Origin: Planctomycetota bacterium
Lineage (GTDB): Bacteria > Planctomycetota > UBA1135 > GCA-002748355
Direction: 5' to 3'
DNA length: 61,619 nt
Assembly (NCBI GenBank): GCA_020426005.1
Contig: JAGQQW010000007.1
Span: 1-61,619, forward strand
Each line of letters starts with the position of its first letter. The first letter of the stretch is position 1. Below, in pieces: positions 45,820 to 55,647 of this stretch. The translations under genes and the position numbers were made by a program. The notes under the pieces are model-generated. The model had not been told where the DNA came from, did not search any database, and saw only the letters and a program-made list of their open reading frames with translations.

Positions 45820-46845
45820 ATGAAGCTACTACTGCCCATTACCTCGGCACTCCTACTCACGAGTGCCCTGTCTGCCCAAACGGTGACCGGAAAGACTGCG
45901 ACGGACTTCGGCAACGCAGTCAAAGCCGGCACCAACAGCGATGCGAATGCCGCGAAGAAGGACACCGCGATCGACGCCAAGGGCGTCTTCGTGAATTCCA
46001 TGATCATGGGCGCCGGCCATGCCGGTTCTGCCGCAACGATCCGCAAGTTCGATGACCGGTTCCGCCGCACGACGACGTGGACTGCGAGCGTGTCGGATCG
46101 TGGCAACCTCGGAAGCCGTGACAGCAACAACGACTCGTCGGCCAACACGACAGGCGATGGCGCAGCGGCTGGCGCGCACGGCTGTGAGTTCGTGTTCGCC
46201 GCCGACACGGACACCAAGGGCAAGCTGACGATCCACGTCGCTGCCGGCGCCTCGACTGGTGGCAGCGCGACGGCGAGTGTCAAGATCGGCGACAAGACCT
46301 ACGCGGTCAAAGCCGGTGAAAAGCCGATGCTCGTCTCCGTCGACGTCACGCTGACGAAGGCCGGCCTCACGGCATCGGTCGCCACGAGCGGTGCGTGTGC
46401 ACTCAAGGGCGCCGGCTTCGCGAGCTACGGCGCGACGGCGACCGTCTCGTTCACGGGTGAACCGTCGAGCGGCGGCGGCAAGTGCACGGTCACCGATGGC
46501 GCCAAGGGCTGTGGCCCGACGCTCAAGGGCACCGCTTCGGCTGGTTCCGGCTTCTTCGGCCCGAGCGTCAAGCTCGAGCTGAGCGGCGCCGACAAGAACG
46601 CGATCGGACTGCTGCTCTACTCGCCGGACGGCAAGACGCTGGACATCGGCGGCTGCCCGCTCTTCTCGACGATCGCGCACGCCGCGGCGTTCATCACCGA
46701 CGATACGGGCGCGGCAACGCACACCCTGCGTTTCCCCTCGGGTCGTGACATCACGATCAGCGTCGGCGAAGTGATCCTGTCGTTCACGACGAGCGGCGTG
46801 ACCTTCAAGGCCACGAACACGCTCGACATCGTCTGCACGAAGTGA
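45820..46845 (+). CDS. Secreted protein of unknown function
   Basis: The 341-residue protein begins with a clear signal peptide (MKLLLPITSALLLTSALSAQ). The mature part is rich in Gly, Ala, Thr and Ser, apparently all beta strands, with six cysteines (for example HGCEFVF, GACALKG, GGKCTVTDGAKGCG and IGGCPLF) that could form disulfides outside the cytoplasm, and it ends DIVCTK. I do not recognise a family. The ATG at 45820 directly precedes the signal peptide; an earlier in-frame GTG or TTG would add non-signal residues. A strong hairpin follows the stop, so it is probably transcribed alone. Confidence 0.72.
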   Translation: MKLLLPITSALLLTSALSAQTVTGKTATDFGNAVKAGTNSDANAAKKDTAIDAKGVFVNSMIMGAGHAGSAATIRKFDDRFRRTTTWTASVSDRGNLGSRDSNNDSSANTTGDGAAAGAHGCEFVFAADTDTKGKLTIHVAAGASTGGSATASVKIGDKTYAVKAGEKPMLVSVDVTLTKAGLTASVATSGACALKGAGFASYGATATVSFTGEPSSGGGKCTVTDGAKGCGPTLKGTASAGSGFFGPSVKLELSGADKNAIGLLLYSPDGKTLDIGGCPLFSTIAHAAAFITDDTGAATHTLRFPSGRDITISVGEVILSFTTSGVTFKATNTLDIVCTK

Positions 46846-46849
46846 CGCC

Positions 46850-46883
46850 CCCCTGCGGCTTCGCATCTCGCGAAGCCGCGGGG
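46850..46883 (+). terminator. Terminator-like hairpin after secreted-protein gene
   Basis: GCGGCTTCGC (46855-46864) and GCGAAGCCGC (46870-46879) pair perfectly around five bases, extended by CCCC/GGGG after one mismatch. It begins five bases after the stop. Only AAGTTTG follows, so termination is by a strong stem with a poor T-run. Confidence 0.65.
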
Positions 46884-46977
46884 AAGTTTGCGCCCGACTT
46901 CAGCTTGCAATCAGCACCGAGCTGGATACTGCTCGGATTCCGGTCAGAATCACGGCCGGGATTGCGAGGGCGCGAAC

Positions 46978-48042
46978 ATGGACGGTTCACTGGCACTACG
47001 ATCTCGACGACCGACGTTGCGGCTCGTCGCGACACGCCGCGGAACGGGCAACGACGCTGCGACATCGCTCGACGAAATCGCGTCTCTCGTGGATCGAGCA
47101 GGCTGGGATCTCGACCTGTCGTCAGACCTCGAAGGCTCCTCGTCGAAACCGTGCACGTTGACCGGCGAAGACGGCGAATGTGACGATACGGCTGCCGTGA
47201 TCGCCTTCTACGACCCATCGCAGCATCCGATCTCCCGCATCCCGGAACTCGTCCTACCGATCGCGCGAGGCGAACACGACTTCGTCGTCGGGGCTGCACA
47301 CGGTTCGGGGCCTTCCCCGTCATGGAAGTCGCGCCTGCTGGCTCGCTTGACCCGCCCCCTGTCGGCGCTCCCCCATCCCTACTCGGGATTCTTCGCGTTC
47401 GACAGCCGCCGGCTTCGGTCCCCTCGCTCCGTGCGAACGATGAAGATCGGACACGCGCTCGAAGCGTGGACCATGGGCACATTCGATCGTCCGTGCACGG
47501 TCGACTTCGACTGCGGCGGAGAAGGGGCGCATCGCGGTCCAGTCGCAACCGACTCGCCGCTGACGCTGCGACGTGTGCTCGCGATGTACCGCAACGCCTA
47601 CCCGTCGCGCATGGAGTTCGTGCAATTCGCGTTCGTGGGCGGCACGGGCTTCGTCGTCGACGTTTCCGTCTACGCGGCGATCCAGTGGTTCTTCGGCATC
47701 GGTCATCTCCAGGCACGCGTGGCGTCGTTCTGGGTGAGCGCATCCTGGAACTGGTTCTGGAACCGCCAGCTGACGTTTGCAGGCCGCGAACACGCGAGAA
47801 AGCGCGTCCAGTGGTCGAAGTTCTTGCTCACGTCGCTACTCGGCTTCGGCGTCAACTGGGGCACGTACTACGCTCTGACGACCTGGATTTCGTTCTTCGA
47901 TGGAACCTTCACGCGCGTGATCGCGATGTTCCTCGGCGTTCTCGCGGGCATGAGTCTCAATTTCGTGCTCGCGCGCAGGTTCGTCTTCTCGCAGAAGCAG
48001 AGCCAAGCGGCGAGCGTCGCCGCCAGGCTCCCCCACGCGTGA
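46978..48042 (+). CDS. Truncated GT2 (dolichol-phosphate-mannose synthase-like) remnant fused to GtrA-like membrane domain
   Basis: The 354-residue protein has two parts. Residues about 25-200 resemble the second half of a polyprenyl-phosphate glycosyltransferase: AVIAFYDPSQHPISRIPELV parallels the usual DADLxHP acceptor/metal segment, then GEHDFVVGAAHGSG and HPYSGFFAFDSRRL. The first half with the nucleotide-binding strand is missing, and DxD has become DPS. Residues about 220-345 are a GtrA-like four-helix membrane domain (FVQFAFVGGTGFVVDVSVYA, FWVSASWNWFWNRQLTF). Intact GT2-GtrA fusions flip or glycosylate lipid carriers; this one is probably inactive as a transferase. The stop overlaps the next start (TGATG), coupling it to an RND efflux operon. 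Confidence 0.75.
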   Translation: MDGSLALRSRRPTLRLVATRRGTGNDAATSLDEIASLVDRAGWDLDLSSDLEGSSSKPCTLTGEDGECDDTAAVIAFYDPSQHPISRIPELVLPIARGEHDFVVGAAHGSGPSPSWKSRLLARLTRPLSALPHPYSGFFAFDSRRLRSPRSVRTMKIGHALEAWTMGTFDRPCTVDFDCGGEGAHRGPVATDSPLTLRRVLAMYRNAYPSRMEFVQFAFVGGTGFVVDVSVYAAIQWFFGIGHLQARVASFWVSASWNWFWNRQLTFAGREHARKRVQWSKFLLTSLLGFGVNWGTYYALTTWISFFDGTFTRVIAMFLGVLAGMSLNFVLARRFVFSQKQSQAASVAARLPHA

Positions 48043-49454
48043 TGCAGCGCGAACCCTCGCAGGTCGGACGTCCCGCCTTCCACGGCTCACCTTCGGCTCG
48101 ACTCGTCGTTGCCTGCCTTCTTGCCACCGTTCTCGGTAGCTGCATGGCGGACACGACTGCGTACGAACACGAGCGGCTGGGACAGGACATGTTCTCGAGA
48201 ACGGGGTATCGACTCCGTCGCGACGACGACGCATCGACTCTCCCGCCTGGTATCGATGTGTCCGATGGCGTGTCTCGAGACGAGGCGGTCGCGATCGCTT
48301 TGTGGAACAACCGGGACTTCGCCGTCACTCTCGGCGAACTCGGCGTCGGGCGCGCTCGCCTCGCAGATTCGGGCTTGCTGACCAACCCGATCCTCTCGCT
48401 GCTCTTTCCACTCGGTCCCAAGCAGCTCGAGTTCACGATCGGGATTCCGTTCGAGTCACTCTTCTTGCGGTCCCAGCGCATCGACATGGCGCGCGCGGAC
48501 TGCGAGCGACTCGCGTCGCTCCTGCAGCGGCATGGACTCGACCTGATTCGGGACGTGAGTCTCGCCTACATCGATCACGACCTCGCCGAACGTCGCGCGG
48601 AGCTCGCGACCGATGCACTCGGACTCGCGAACGAACGTGCCGAGGCAGCTCGCCTACGCGTCGAAGCGGGCGAGACTTCACGCGTCCTGTACGACACCGC
48701 CCTCGCAGACGCCGAACGAGCGCGCTGCGAGGTCCTGCGTCGCACGTCTGCTGCTCGCGAACTCGGCGAACGCCTGATGACGTGGATGGCCTGGCGCCCT
48801 CCGAATGCATCGATCCCACTGCACACCGCCCGGCAGCCGACGATTCCGACGATCCCCGAGACCCCTGATCTCTTGACGCGAGCTCTTGCTGCGCGACCCG
48901 ACCTTCGGGCAGCCGAGTTCGCGGCCGAAGCGGCGAGCCGCGCCGCGGGGCTCGCGCATCGCGACTGGCTCACCGTCTCAGCGCTCATCGACGCCAATGG
49001 ATCGGGCTCGCAGGGCTTCGAAATCGGTCCGGGATTCACGGCTGCGATCCCGATCTTCCGGCAGGGCACGGCAGCCATCCGCGATGCGGAGTTCAAACTC
49101 GCGCTGACCCGCTACGCGAGCATCCGGCAGAGCATCGAGGCCGACGTGTCGCTCTTCTCGCTCGGGTGTGATCAAGCACGGCAACTGCTCGAGCGCTTGT
49201 CGACGAAGCTGCGTCCTGCCGTCGTCGCGCGCTTCGAAGGCTTGCGCTTGCAGATCGCTGCAGGGCAGGAAGCCGAGGACGCGACGCTTCCTGCACGTGG
49301 CGAACTGCTCCAAGTCGACATCGATCTCGCCGAGGCCGATGCGAACCTGCGCCGCGCCATCGTTCGGCTCGAGCACGCTTGCGGCTCTTCGCTCGGCGCG
49401 CAGCGACAGGCAGATGCCGTCGAGAGAGCCTTGGCGACGGAGGGAGATTCATGA
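48042..49454 (+). CDS. TolC-family outer membrane efflux lipoprotein of RND operon
   Basis: The 470-residue protein starts with a positively charged leader, a hydrophobic stretch and a lipobox (LLATVLGSC). It then has the outer membrane efflux protein pattern of alternating long helices and strands in two repeats (VAIALWNNRDFAVTLGELGV, then GVGRARLADSGLLTNPILSL; LTRALAARPDLRAAEFAAEA). This is the CusC/CzcC-like subgroup expected beside a metal-type RND pump. It shares one base with the GtrA-like stop and four with the adaptor start (ATGA). Confidence 0.85.
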   Translation: MQREPSQVGRPAFHGSPSARLVVACLLATVLGSCMADTTAYEHERLGQDMFSRTGYRLRRDDDASTLPPGIDVSDGVSRDEAVAIALWNNRDFAVTLGELGVGRARLADSGLLTNPILSLLFPLGPKQLEFTIGIPFESLFLRSQRIDMARADCERLASLLQRHGLDLIRDVSLAYIDHDLAERRAELATDALGLANERAEAARLRVEAGETSRVLYDTALADAERARCEVLRRTSAARELGERLMTWMAWRPPNASIPLHTARQPTIPTIPETPDLLTRALAARPDLRAAEFAAEAASRAAGLAHRDWLTVSALIDANGSGSQGFEIGPGFTAAIPIFRQGTAAIRDAEFKLALTRYASIRQSIEADVSLFSLGCDQARQLLERLSTKLRPAVVARFEGLRLQIAAGQEAEDATLPARGELLQVDIDLAEADANLRRAIVRLEHACGSSLGAQRQADAVERALATEGDS

Positions 49455-50653
49455 TCACGAAATGCGCCGTCACCGTCCTCGCGGGGCTCGCGTTGACAGC
49501 ATGTCATCGACCGGCAGCGGACACATCGAAAGTCGGGGCACCGCCACCGGCACGCACGGTCGTGCGTGAAGGCGACCTGAATACGATCCTGCTGACGCCC
49601 GATGCCGAATCGCGACTCGGCATCGAGACGAAGCCGGTCGAACTGCACGACGCTGCACGGATGCACGTGTTGCCCGCTGTCGTCATGCTTCCTCCCGATG
49701 CCCGCACGACGCTGACCGCGCCCTTCACGGGTCGCGTGCAGTTCTCCAAGCAGACTCCTCCGAAGCCAGGGAGCACGTCGGAAGCGGCGACGCTTCTCGC
49801 GACGATCATCCCCGTCGCGAGCCCCGATGTGCGCACAGGCCTCGTCAACTCCCGTGAAGCGATGCGAGGCACCCTGACGCGCGCGAGCGAGGACGAAGCA
49901 GCGGCACGCATCGCGCTCGCTCGTGCCGAACGGCTCCTCCGTGACCACGTGGGCAGTCAGCGCGCGGTCGACGACGCGAACGCAGCGCTCGCGGTCGCAC
50001 GCGCGACGCGCGAAAGCGCCGAACGCGAACTCACGGCGATCGAAGGCAGCCTGTCCGCGAACGGTGACGAAGGCCCATCGATCGAGCTCGCGCAACCGCC
50101 CTCGATGACGCTCCTTCAGGTCCTCGTGACCGATGGTCAGTTCGTACAGAGCGGGATGCCACTCTTCGTGCTCCAAGCGAACGGGCGACGCTGGATCCGT
50201 GTCGACGTGCCGGTCTTCCTCGCCCCGAAGCTAAGGGCCGATGTCGACGTTCACTACGGACAGGTCGCGTCACGATCGCAGGACGACGCACGGCTGGCGC
50301 GTCCGGTCGCCATGCCGCGCGAGGGCACTCCACTGACATGGAGCGTCGCTCGCTTCTACGAGACCGACGACGCGAACCTGGGCATCGGAGAGCGTTGCTC
50401 GGTCACGATTCCAGAACTCGGCGCGGGCGCCGAGCGGCTCGGGGTTCCTGCCGAGGCCGTGCTCTACGACGCATCGGGTGGAACCTGGGTCTACCTGCGC
50501 GCCGGACAGCACGAGTATCGGCGCGAGCGCGTCGACATCGAGTTCACACGTGAGGACATCGCCTACTGTGCACACGGCCCTGCACGCGGAACGGAAGTCG
50601 TGACCGCCGGTGCGGCGGAGCTCTTCGGGTTCGAGTTCGGCGTGGGGAAGTAG
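49451..50653 (+). CDS. RND efflux periplasmic adaptor lipoprotein
   Basis: The 400-residue protein has a lipoprotein signal (MITKCAVTVLAGLALTACH). It then shows the CusB-like order: an N-terminal beta region (TPDAESRLGIETKPVEL), a barrel-sandwich half (TLTAPFTGRVQF), a helical hairpin (about 130-210, TRASEDEAAARIALARAERL), the second half, a beta-barrel domain and a membrane-proximal domain (VPAEAVLYDASGGTWVYLRA). The usual methionine or histidine metal motifs of CusB are not obvious, so the substrate cannot be predicted. The ATG at 49451 overlaps the upstream stop (ATGA), and the pump gene follows six bases after the stop. Confidence 0.85.
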   Translation: MITKCAVTVLAGLALTACHRPAADTSKVGAPPPARTVVREGDLNTILLTPDAESRLGIETKPVELHDAARMHVLPAVVMLPPDARTTLTAPFTGRVQFSKQTPPKPGSTSEAATLLATIIPVASPDVRTGLVNSREAMRGTLTRASEDEAAARIALARAERLLRDHVGSQRAVDDANAALAVARATRESAERELTAIEGSLSANGDEGPSIELAQPPSMTLLQVLVTDGQFVQSGMPLFVLQANGRRWIRVDVPVFLAPKLRADVDVHYGQVASRSQDDARLARPVAMPREGTPLTWSVARFYETDDANLGIGERCSVTIPELGAGAERLGVPAEAVLYDASGGTWVYLRAGQHEYRRERVDIEFTREDIAYCAHGPARGTEVVTAGAAELFGFEFGVGK

Positions 50654-50659
50654 CCTGAA

Positions 50660-53600
50660 ATGCGCTCGATCATCGCATGGTCCTTGCGGTACCCGATCCT
50701 CGTGGTCGCCCTCGCGATCGCGCTGATCGTCCTCGGGATCCAGGTCACGCATACGAGTGCGTACGACGCATTCCCTGAGTTCGCGCCGCCGCGCGTCGAG
50801 ATCCAGACGGAGGCGCCAGGTTACTCCGCGGAGGAGATCGAGCAGCTCGTCACGATTCCGATCGAAAACGTCCTGACGGGAACCTCCGGCTTGGCGAAGA
50901 TCCGCTCGAAATCCGTGAGCGGTCTCTCGTCGGTACTCTTGCTCTTCGAGTACGACGCCGATCTCCTGCAAGCGCGTGCGCTCGTTCAGGAGCGTCTCGA
51001 TGCCGTGACCGCACGCTTGCCACGGTCGACGCTCAAGCCCGTCATTCTCCAACCCATGTCGTCGACGAGCCGCGCCCTCAAGATCGGCGTGCGCTCCGAC
51101 TCGCTCGACCGCATGCAGCTCAGCGAACTCGCCCTATGGACGATTCGCCCACGTCTGATGGCGATCCCCGGAGTCGCCAATGTCGCGGTCTGGGGGCAGC
51201 GCAGTACGCAACTGCAGGTGCGCGTCGACACCGAGCGATTGCAGAACTCCGGCGTGACAGCCACCGAGATCGTCGCGGCAGCGCGACGCGCCGTCTCGAT
51301 CGACGCCGGCGGGTTCGTCGACACGACCAATCAACGCATCGCCGTCCAAGTCGACACGACGATCCTCACACCTGCACAACTCGCCTCGCAGGTACTGCGA
51401 TCCACGAACGGCGTCGTGATCACGATCGGCGATGTCGCCGACGTGCAATGGGATCACCCGCCGCCGATCGGTGACGCGATCATCGACGACGTGCCGGGCC
51501 TGCTGTTGATCGTCGAGAAGCTGCCGTGGGGCAACACGCTCGACATCACGCACGACGTCGAAACGGCGATCGAAGCGCTTCGTCCCGGTCTCGGTGACGT
51601 GCACATCGATTCGACCATCTTTCGGCCGGCGACGTTCATCACCGAAGCGCTCGACAACCTCGGTCATACGATGCTCATCGGTTGTGGCCTCGTCGTCGCG
51701 GTGTTGATCGCGTTCTTGTTCGACTGGTATGCCGCGTGCATCAGCCTGATCGCGATTCCACTGTCGATCAGTGCCGCACTCGTGATCCTTCACTGGTTCG
51801 GCACGACCATCAACACGATGACACTCGCCGGTCTCGTCATCGCACTCGGCGAAGTCGTCGACGATGCGATCATCGACGTCGAGAACATCGGGCGCAGACT
51901 CGCCGAACGCCGTGAACGCGGCGACCAGGTCTCGCCGTTCCAGGTCGTCCTCGATGCCTCGCTCGAAGTCCGCAGCGCGGTGGTCTTCGGCAGCATCATC
52001 ATCGTTCTCGTCTTCATTCCGATCTTCTTCCTCGACGGACTGGCAGGTGCGTTCTTCAGGCCACTGACGATCGCGTACGTGATCGCGATCCTCGCGTCGC
52101 TGCTCGTTGCGCTCACGGTCACACCGGCGTTGTCGCTGATGCTGCTCGGCCGCGGACGTGCACGAGCCAAGGAATCGCCACTCGTACGCGTGCTCACTCA
52201 CGGGTATCGGAGCATCCTCCCGCGCGTCCTCGCCTTCCCCAGAACGATCGCCATCGCCGTCGTGGCCTTGCTGATCGCGACGGTCTTCACGAGTCGTGAG
52301 CTCCAGCGTGAGTTCCTCCCGCACTTCCGCGAGCGGGATTTCCTCATGCACTGGGTCGAAAAACCCGCGACGGGAATCGAAGCGATGAGCCGCATCACGC
52401 AGCGCGTCAGCAAGGAGCTGCGCGCGGTCCCGGGCGTACGGAACTTCGGTTCGCACATCGGGCGTGCGGAAGTCGCCGACGAAGTCGTCGGGCCGAACTT
52501 CACCGAACTGTGGATCAGCATCGACCCGTCGGTCGACTATGAGTCCACGGTCGCCCGTGTGCAGGAGATCGTCGACGGGTATCCAGGGTTGCAGCGCGAC
52601 TTGCTCACGTATCTGCGAGAGCGCGTCAAAGAAGTGCTCACCGGTGCCGGTGCGTCGATCGTCGTGCGCATCATCGGACCCGAGCTCACGGTCCTCCGGG
52701 ACAAGGCGAACGAAATCGCGAGTTCGCTCGCGGACGTGCCCGGCGTCGCGGATCTGCACGTCGAACAACAACAGCTCATCCCTCGCGTCTCGGTGCGCGT
52801 GCGTACGGACGCAGCCAAGCGCTTCGGCATCGACCCCGCGACGGTTCGCGGTACGGTCGCCCTCCTGCTGCGCGGCGAAGTCGTCGGCGAAGTCCGCGTC
52901 GACCAGAAGATCCGTGCCGCCGTCGTCACCGGAACGGATGGCGTGCGTTCGGATGTCGAGGGCTTGCGCGAATGGCTCATCGAGATCCCCGGCGGCGGTC
53001 ATGTCGCCCTCGGTGAAATCGCGGACATCAGCGTCGTGCCTACCCAGAACGTCGTGCAGCGCGAAGATGCATCTCGCAAGATCGATATCACGTGCAACGT
53101 GCGTGGCGAGGATCTCGGCACGGTCGCGAGTGCGATTGGAGCGCGGGTCGCGAAGGCAGGGTTCCCACTCGGCTACCACGCGGACGTGCTCGGCGAGTTC
53201 GACGCACGGCAGAAGGCGCAGGACCGTCTACTATCGCTCGCACTGGCGTCGCTGATCGGCATCGTGCTGCTCCTCCACGCGGACTTCCGCTCGTGGCGCC
53301 TGACGTTGCTCGTCGTCGCGAGCCTGCCCTTCGCGCTGATCGGTGGTGTCGTCGGCGCCTTCGCCGACCACGCGACGCTGTCGCTCGGGTCGATGGTCGG
53401 ATTCGTGACGGTTCTCGGCATCGCGGCCCGCAACGGCATCCTCTTGATCAGCCACTATCGTCATCTCGAAGAGCACGAGGGGATGACCTTCGGACGCGAG
53501 CTGGTCCTGCGCGGCGCGTGCGAACGGCTCTCGCCGATCCTCATGACCGCGACCTGCGCTGCCCTCGCTTTGCTACCCCTCACGATCGGTCCCGAGCTGC

Positions 53601-53743
53601 CTGGGCAAGAGATCGAACGGCCGATGGCCTTCGTGATCGTCGGCGGACTCGTGAGTTCGACGTTACTCAGTGTGTTCGTTCTGCCGGCGTTCTACTACGC
53701 CTTCGGGCAGCCGCGCAGCTCTAAGGGTACGATGACTGACTGA
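50660..53743 (+). CDS. RND efflux pump, heavy-metal-efflux-like subfamily
   Basis: The 1027-residue inner membrane pump has the standard 12-helix RND layout with two large periplasmic loops (about 35-330 and 560-860). The proton-relay segment [19 protein letters not shown] (391-409) retains two Asp and a Glu. The [16 protein letters not shown] form is that of the CusA/CzcA-like HME branch rather than AcrB-type drug pumps. The opening ([39 protein letters not shown]) also fits HME proteins. Metal-binding Met residues of CusA were not identified by eye, so substrate is uncertain. It is the last gene of the GtrA-like/TolC/adaptor/pump operon. Confidence 0.9.
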   Translation: MRSIIAWSLRYPILVVALAIALIVLGIQVTHTSAYDAFPEFAPPRVEIQTEAPGYSAEEIEQLVTIPIENVLTGTSGLAKIRSKSVSGLSSVLLLFEYDADLLQARALVQERLDAVTARLPRSTLKPVILQPMSSTSRALKIGVRSDSLDRMQLSELALWTIRPRLMAIPGVANVAVWGQRSTQLQVRVDTERLQNSGVTATEIVAAARRAVSIDAGGFVDTTNQRIAVQVDTTILTPAQLASQVLRSTNGVVITIGDVADVQWDHPPPIGDAIIDDVPGLLLIVEKLPWGNTLDITHDVETAIEALRPGLGDVHIDSTIFRPATFITEALDNLGHTMLIGCGLVVAVLIAFLFDWYAACISLIAIPLSISAALVILHWFGTTINTMTLAGLVIALGEVVDDAIIDVENIGRRLAERRERGDQVSPFQVVLDASLEVRSAVVFGSIIIVLVFIPIFFLDGLAGAFFRPLTIAYVIAILASLLVALTVTPALSLMLLGRGRARAKESPLVRVLTHGYRSILPRVLAFPRTIAIAVVALLIATVFTSRELQREFLPHFRERDFLMHWVEKPATGIEAMSRITQRVSKELRAVPGVRNFGSHIGRAEVADEVVGPNFTELWISIDPSVDYESTVARVQEIVDGYPGLQRDLLTYLRERVKEVLTGAGASIVVRIIGPELTVLRDKANEIASSLADVPGVADLHVEQQQLIPRVSVRVRTDAAKRFGIDPATVRGTVALLLRGEVVGEVRVDQKIRAAVVTGTDGVRSDVEGLREWLIEIPGGGHVALGEIADISVVPTQNVVQREDASRKIDITCNVRGEDLGTVASAIGARVAKAGFPLGYHADVLGEFDARQKAQDRLLSLALASLIGIVLLLHADFRSWRLTLLVVASLPFALIGGVVGAFADHATLSLGSMVGFVTVLGIAARNGILLISHYRHLEEHEGMTFGRELVLRGACERLSPILMTATCAALALLPLTIGPELPGQEIERPMAFVIVGGLVSSTLLSVFVLPAFYYAFGQPRSSKGTMTD

Positions 53744-53795
53744 CGCGCCGAAACGACGGCACGACGAGCCCACATCCTCGAGTGACACGACTGTC

Positions 53796-55013
53796 ATGTC
53801 CTCCCCACGCACGATCCTCCACGCCGACATGGACGCTTTCTATGCGGCCGTGGAGCAGCGCGACCATCCGGAGTATCGCGGTCGTCCGCTCATCGTCGGG
53901 GGCATCGGGAAGCGCGGCGTCGTCTCGACCGCGAGCTACGAGGCGAGGCGCTTCGGCGTGCATTCGGCGCAGCCCGGCGCGATCGCGCAGCAGCTGTGCC
54001 CGGGTGGCATCTTCGTGCAGCCGCGCATGTCGGCGTACGTCGAGGCTTCGCGGCAGATTCGTGCGATCTTCGAGAGGTTCACTCCACAGATCGAGCCGTT
54101 GTCGCTCGACGAGGCGTTCCTCGACGTCACGGGATCGCGGCTCTTGTTCGGCGATGGGCGCGAGATCGCGCGCACGATTCGCGAGCGTGTGTTCGAAGAG
54201 ACCGAGCTCACGATCTCGATCGGCGTCGCTTCGTCGAAGTACGTCGCGAAAGTCGCGAGCGACCTCGAGAAGCCGAACGCACTCGTCGTCGTCGAGCCAG
54301 GGACCGAGCGCGCGTTCTTGCGACCTCTGTCCGTCTCACGACTGTGGGGTGCAGGGAAGCGCATGCAAGAGCTGCTCGACGGTCACGGGATTCGCACGAT
54401 CGGCGACGTGCAGGACATCGGTCGCGCAACGCTCGAGGCGTTGATCGGCGCGCATGCGGGGCAGCACTTTTGGTCCCTCGCACACGGTGAAGACGTGCGC
54501 GATGTCGTCGCCGATCGCGATGCGAAGTCGATCAGTCACGAAACGACGTTCGAGGACGATCTCGACGATCCCGAAGCGGCCCGCGCCGTGCTGCTCTCGC
54601 TCGCCGAAGGTGTCGGGCGCCGGCTACGTGCGCACGGCCTCGTCGCGACGACCGTCAGGCTCAAGCTGCGCTACCCGCCGTTCGAGACCCTCACGCGTCA
54701 GCAGCGCCTCGACGTGCCGAGCGACGACGATCGCGTGCTCCATCGAGTCGGCGTCCAGCTGCTCGATGCGGTCGACCGTGGCTCCGGCATCCGGCTGATC
54801 GGGATCGGCGCTTCGGGACTGCGACCTGCGAGCGGGGTCGCGCGTCAGGGTTCGCTCTTTCGCGAAGGGCCGGATCCGCGCAAGGCAGGTGCCGCGCTGC
54901 GCGCGATGGACGCGATCAACGAGCGCTTCGGTTCGGATTCGATCACGCACGCGGGCACGAAACTCACTCGCAGCGAAGACGGTGCCGAGCGGAGCCGCCG
55001 GCGACCACACTAG
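53796..55013 (+). CDS. dinB: DNA polymerase IV
   Basis: A Y-family polymerase that copies past DNA lesions. The 405-residue product has the catalytic acids in ILHADMDAFYAAVEQRD (Asp11) and SLDEAFLDVT (Asp105, Glu106), the steric-gate Phe/Tyr region, YEARRFGV, thumb helices (IGVASSKYVAKVASD) and a C-terminal little-finger domain. RQGSLF near residue 348 looks like a beta-clamp-binding peptide, followed by about 50 further residues. Such polymerases are usually induced by DNA damage, but I saw no LexA-like box in the 52 bases after the pump gene. Its TAG stop overlaps the end of the opposite-strand gene by four bases. Confidence 0.95.
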   Translation: MSSPRTILHADMDAFYAAVEQRDHPEYRGRPLIVGGIGKRGVVSTASYEARRFGVHSAQPGAIAQQLCPGGIFVQPRMSAYVEASRQIRAIFERFTPQIEPLSLDEAFLDVTGSRLLFGDGREIARTIRERVFEETELTISIGVASSKYVAKVASDLEKPNALVVVEPGTERAFLRPLSVSRLWGAGKRMQELLDGHGIRTIGDVQDIGRATLEALIGAHAGQHFWSLAHGEDVRDVVADRDAKSISHETTFEDDLDDPEAARAVLLSLAEGVGRRLRAHGLVATTVRLKLRYPPFETLTRQQRLDVPSDDDRVLHRVGVQLLDAVDRGSGIRLIGIGASGLRPASGVARQGSLFREGPDPRKAGAALRAMDAINERFGSDSITHAGTKLTRSEDGAERSRRRPH

Positions 55014-55618
55014 ACGCGCGACTTCGCCAGCAGCATCACCGCGTTGGATGCCCAGATCGTGTAGTTCGGCGCCGGTTCGATCGTCAGGAATTGGGTGCAG
55101 AACGGCACGTCGACGGGCCAACCTGCAGGAAGCGTGACGGGAATGTCGAGCTGGCCGCTCGCCGGCACACGGAACTGGCCGAACGTGACGATCGGGATGC
55201 AGAAGAGGTGCCCGACACCGAACGGCTCGAGTGACTTCATCGTCAGACGATCCCCCAGCAAGAGCACGGTCAAACTCCCTGGTGCCGCACCGAGACCGAG
55301 TGTGATCGCGCTGTTCGGCGCAACGGTACCCGAGACTCCATGCAGTGGCGGAACGACGTTGCTATCGACGATCACCCACCCACCGCGGCGATCGAGACTG
55401 GGTGCCAGGCCACGACTCCCTACCCCACCGGTCATCACGGTGGCGCCCAAGAGCGCGTGCGAATCGCTGACGTACACACCCGCACCACCGACGGTCGGCG
55501 GGCAACCGGTCGACAGACTCCCATTCCCGCCGACCGAATTACAACTGCGTGATTTCGTCGTCTCGGTGGCTGCCGAAATCGCGACGCATCGAGGGCGCGA
55601 GCGGGGGAAACGTTGCAC
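55010..55618 (-). pseudogene. C-terminal fragment of a secreted beta-rich surface protein
   Basis: The 202-residue frame begins abruptly without a signal peptide. Residues about 25-95 are Gly/Ser-rich with Cys and short repeats (GGAGVYVSDSHALLGATVMT, GGVGSRG), like the last coils of a beta-helix. The remainder (APNSAITLGLGAAPGSLTVL, VPASGQLDIPVTLPAGWPVD) resembles C-terminal domains found on many secreted planctomycete proteins. I infer that the N-terminal part has been lost and the frame is a decayed remnant. A real short gene from the ATG at 55618 is possible but less likely for an exported fold. Confidence 0.45.
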
Positions 55619-55647
55619 TTCGCGAAGAGGAACGAACCGATAGGATC

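Noticed and set aside
51134-53179. 681-codon minus-strand frame rich in Asp, Arg and Glu
   Set aside because: It is antisense to the RND pump, whose motifs and length are unambiguous.
50660-53743. Specific copper/silver (CusA) or cobalt-zinc-cadmium (CzcA) assignment
   Set aside because: The sequence fits the HME branch by its relay motif, but metal-binding residues could not be confirmed by eye.
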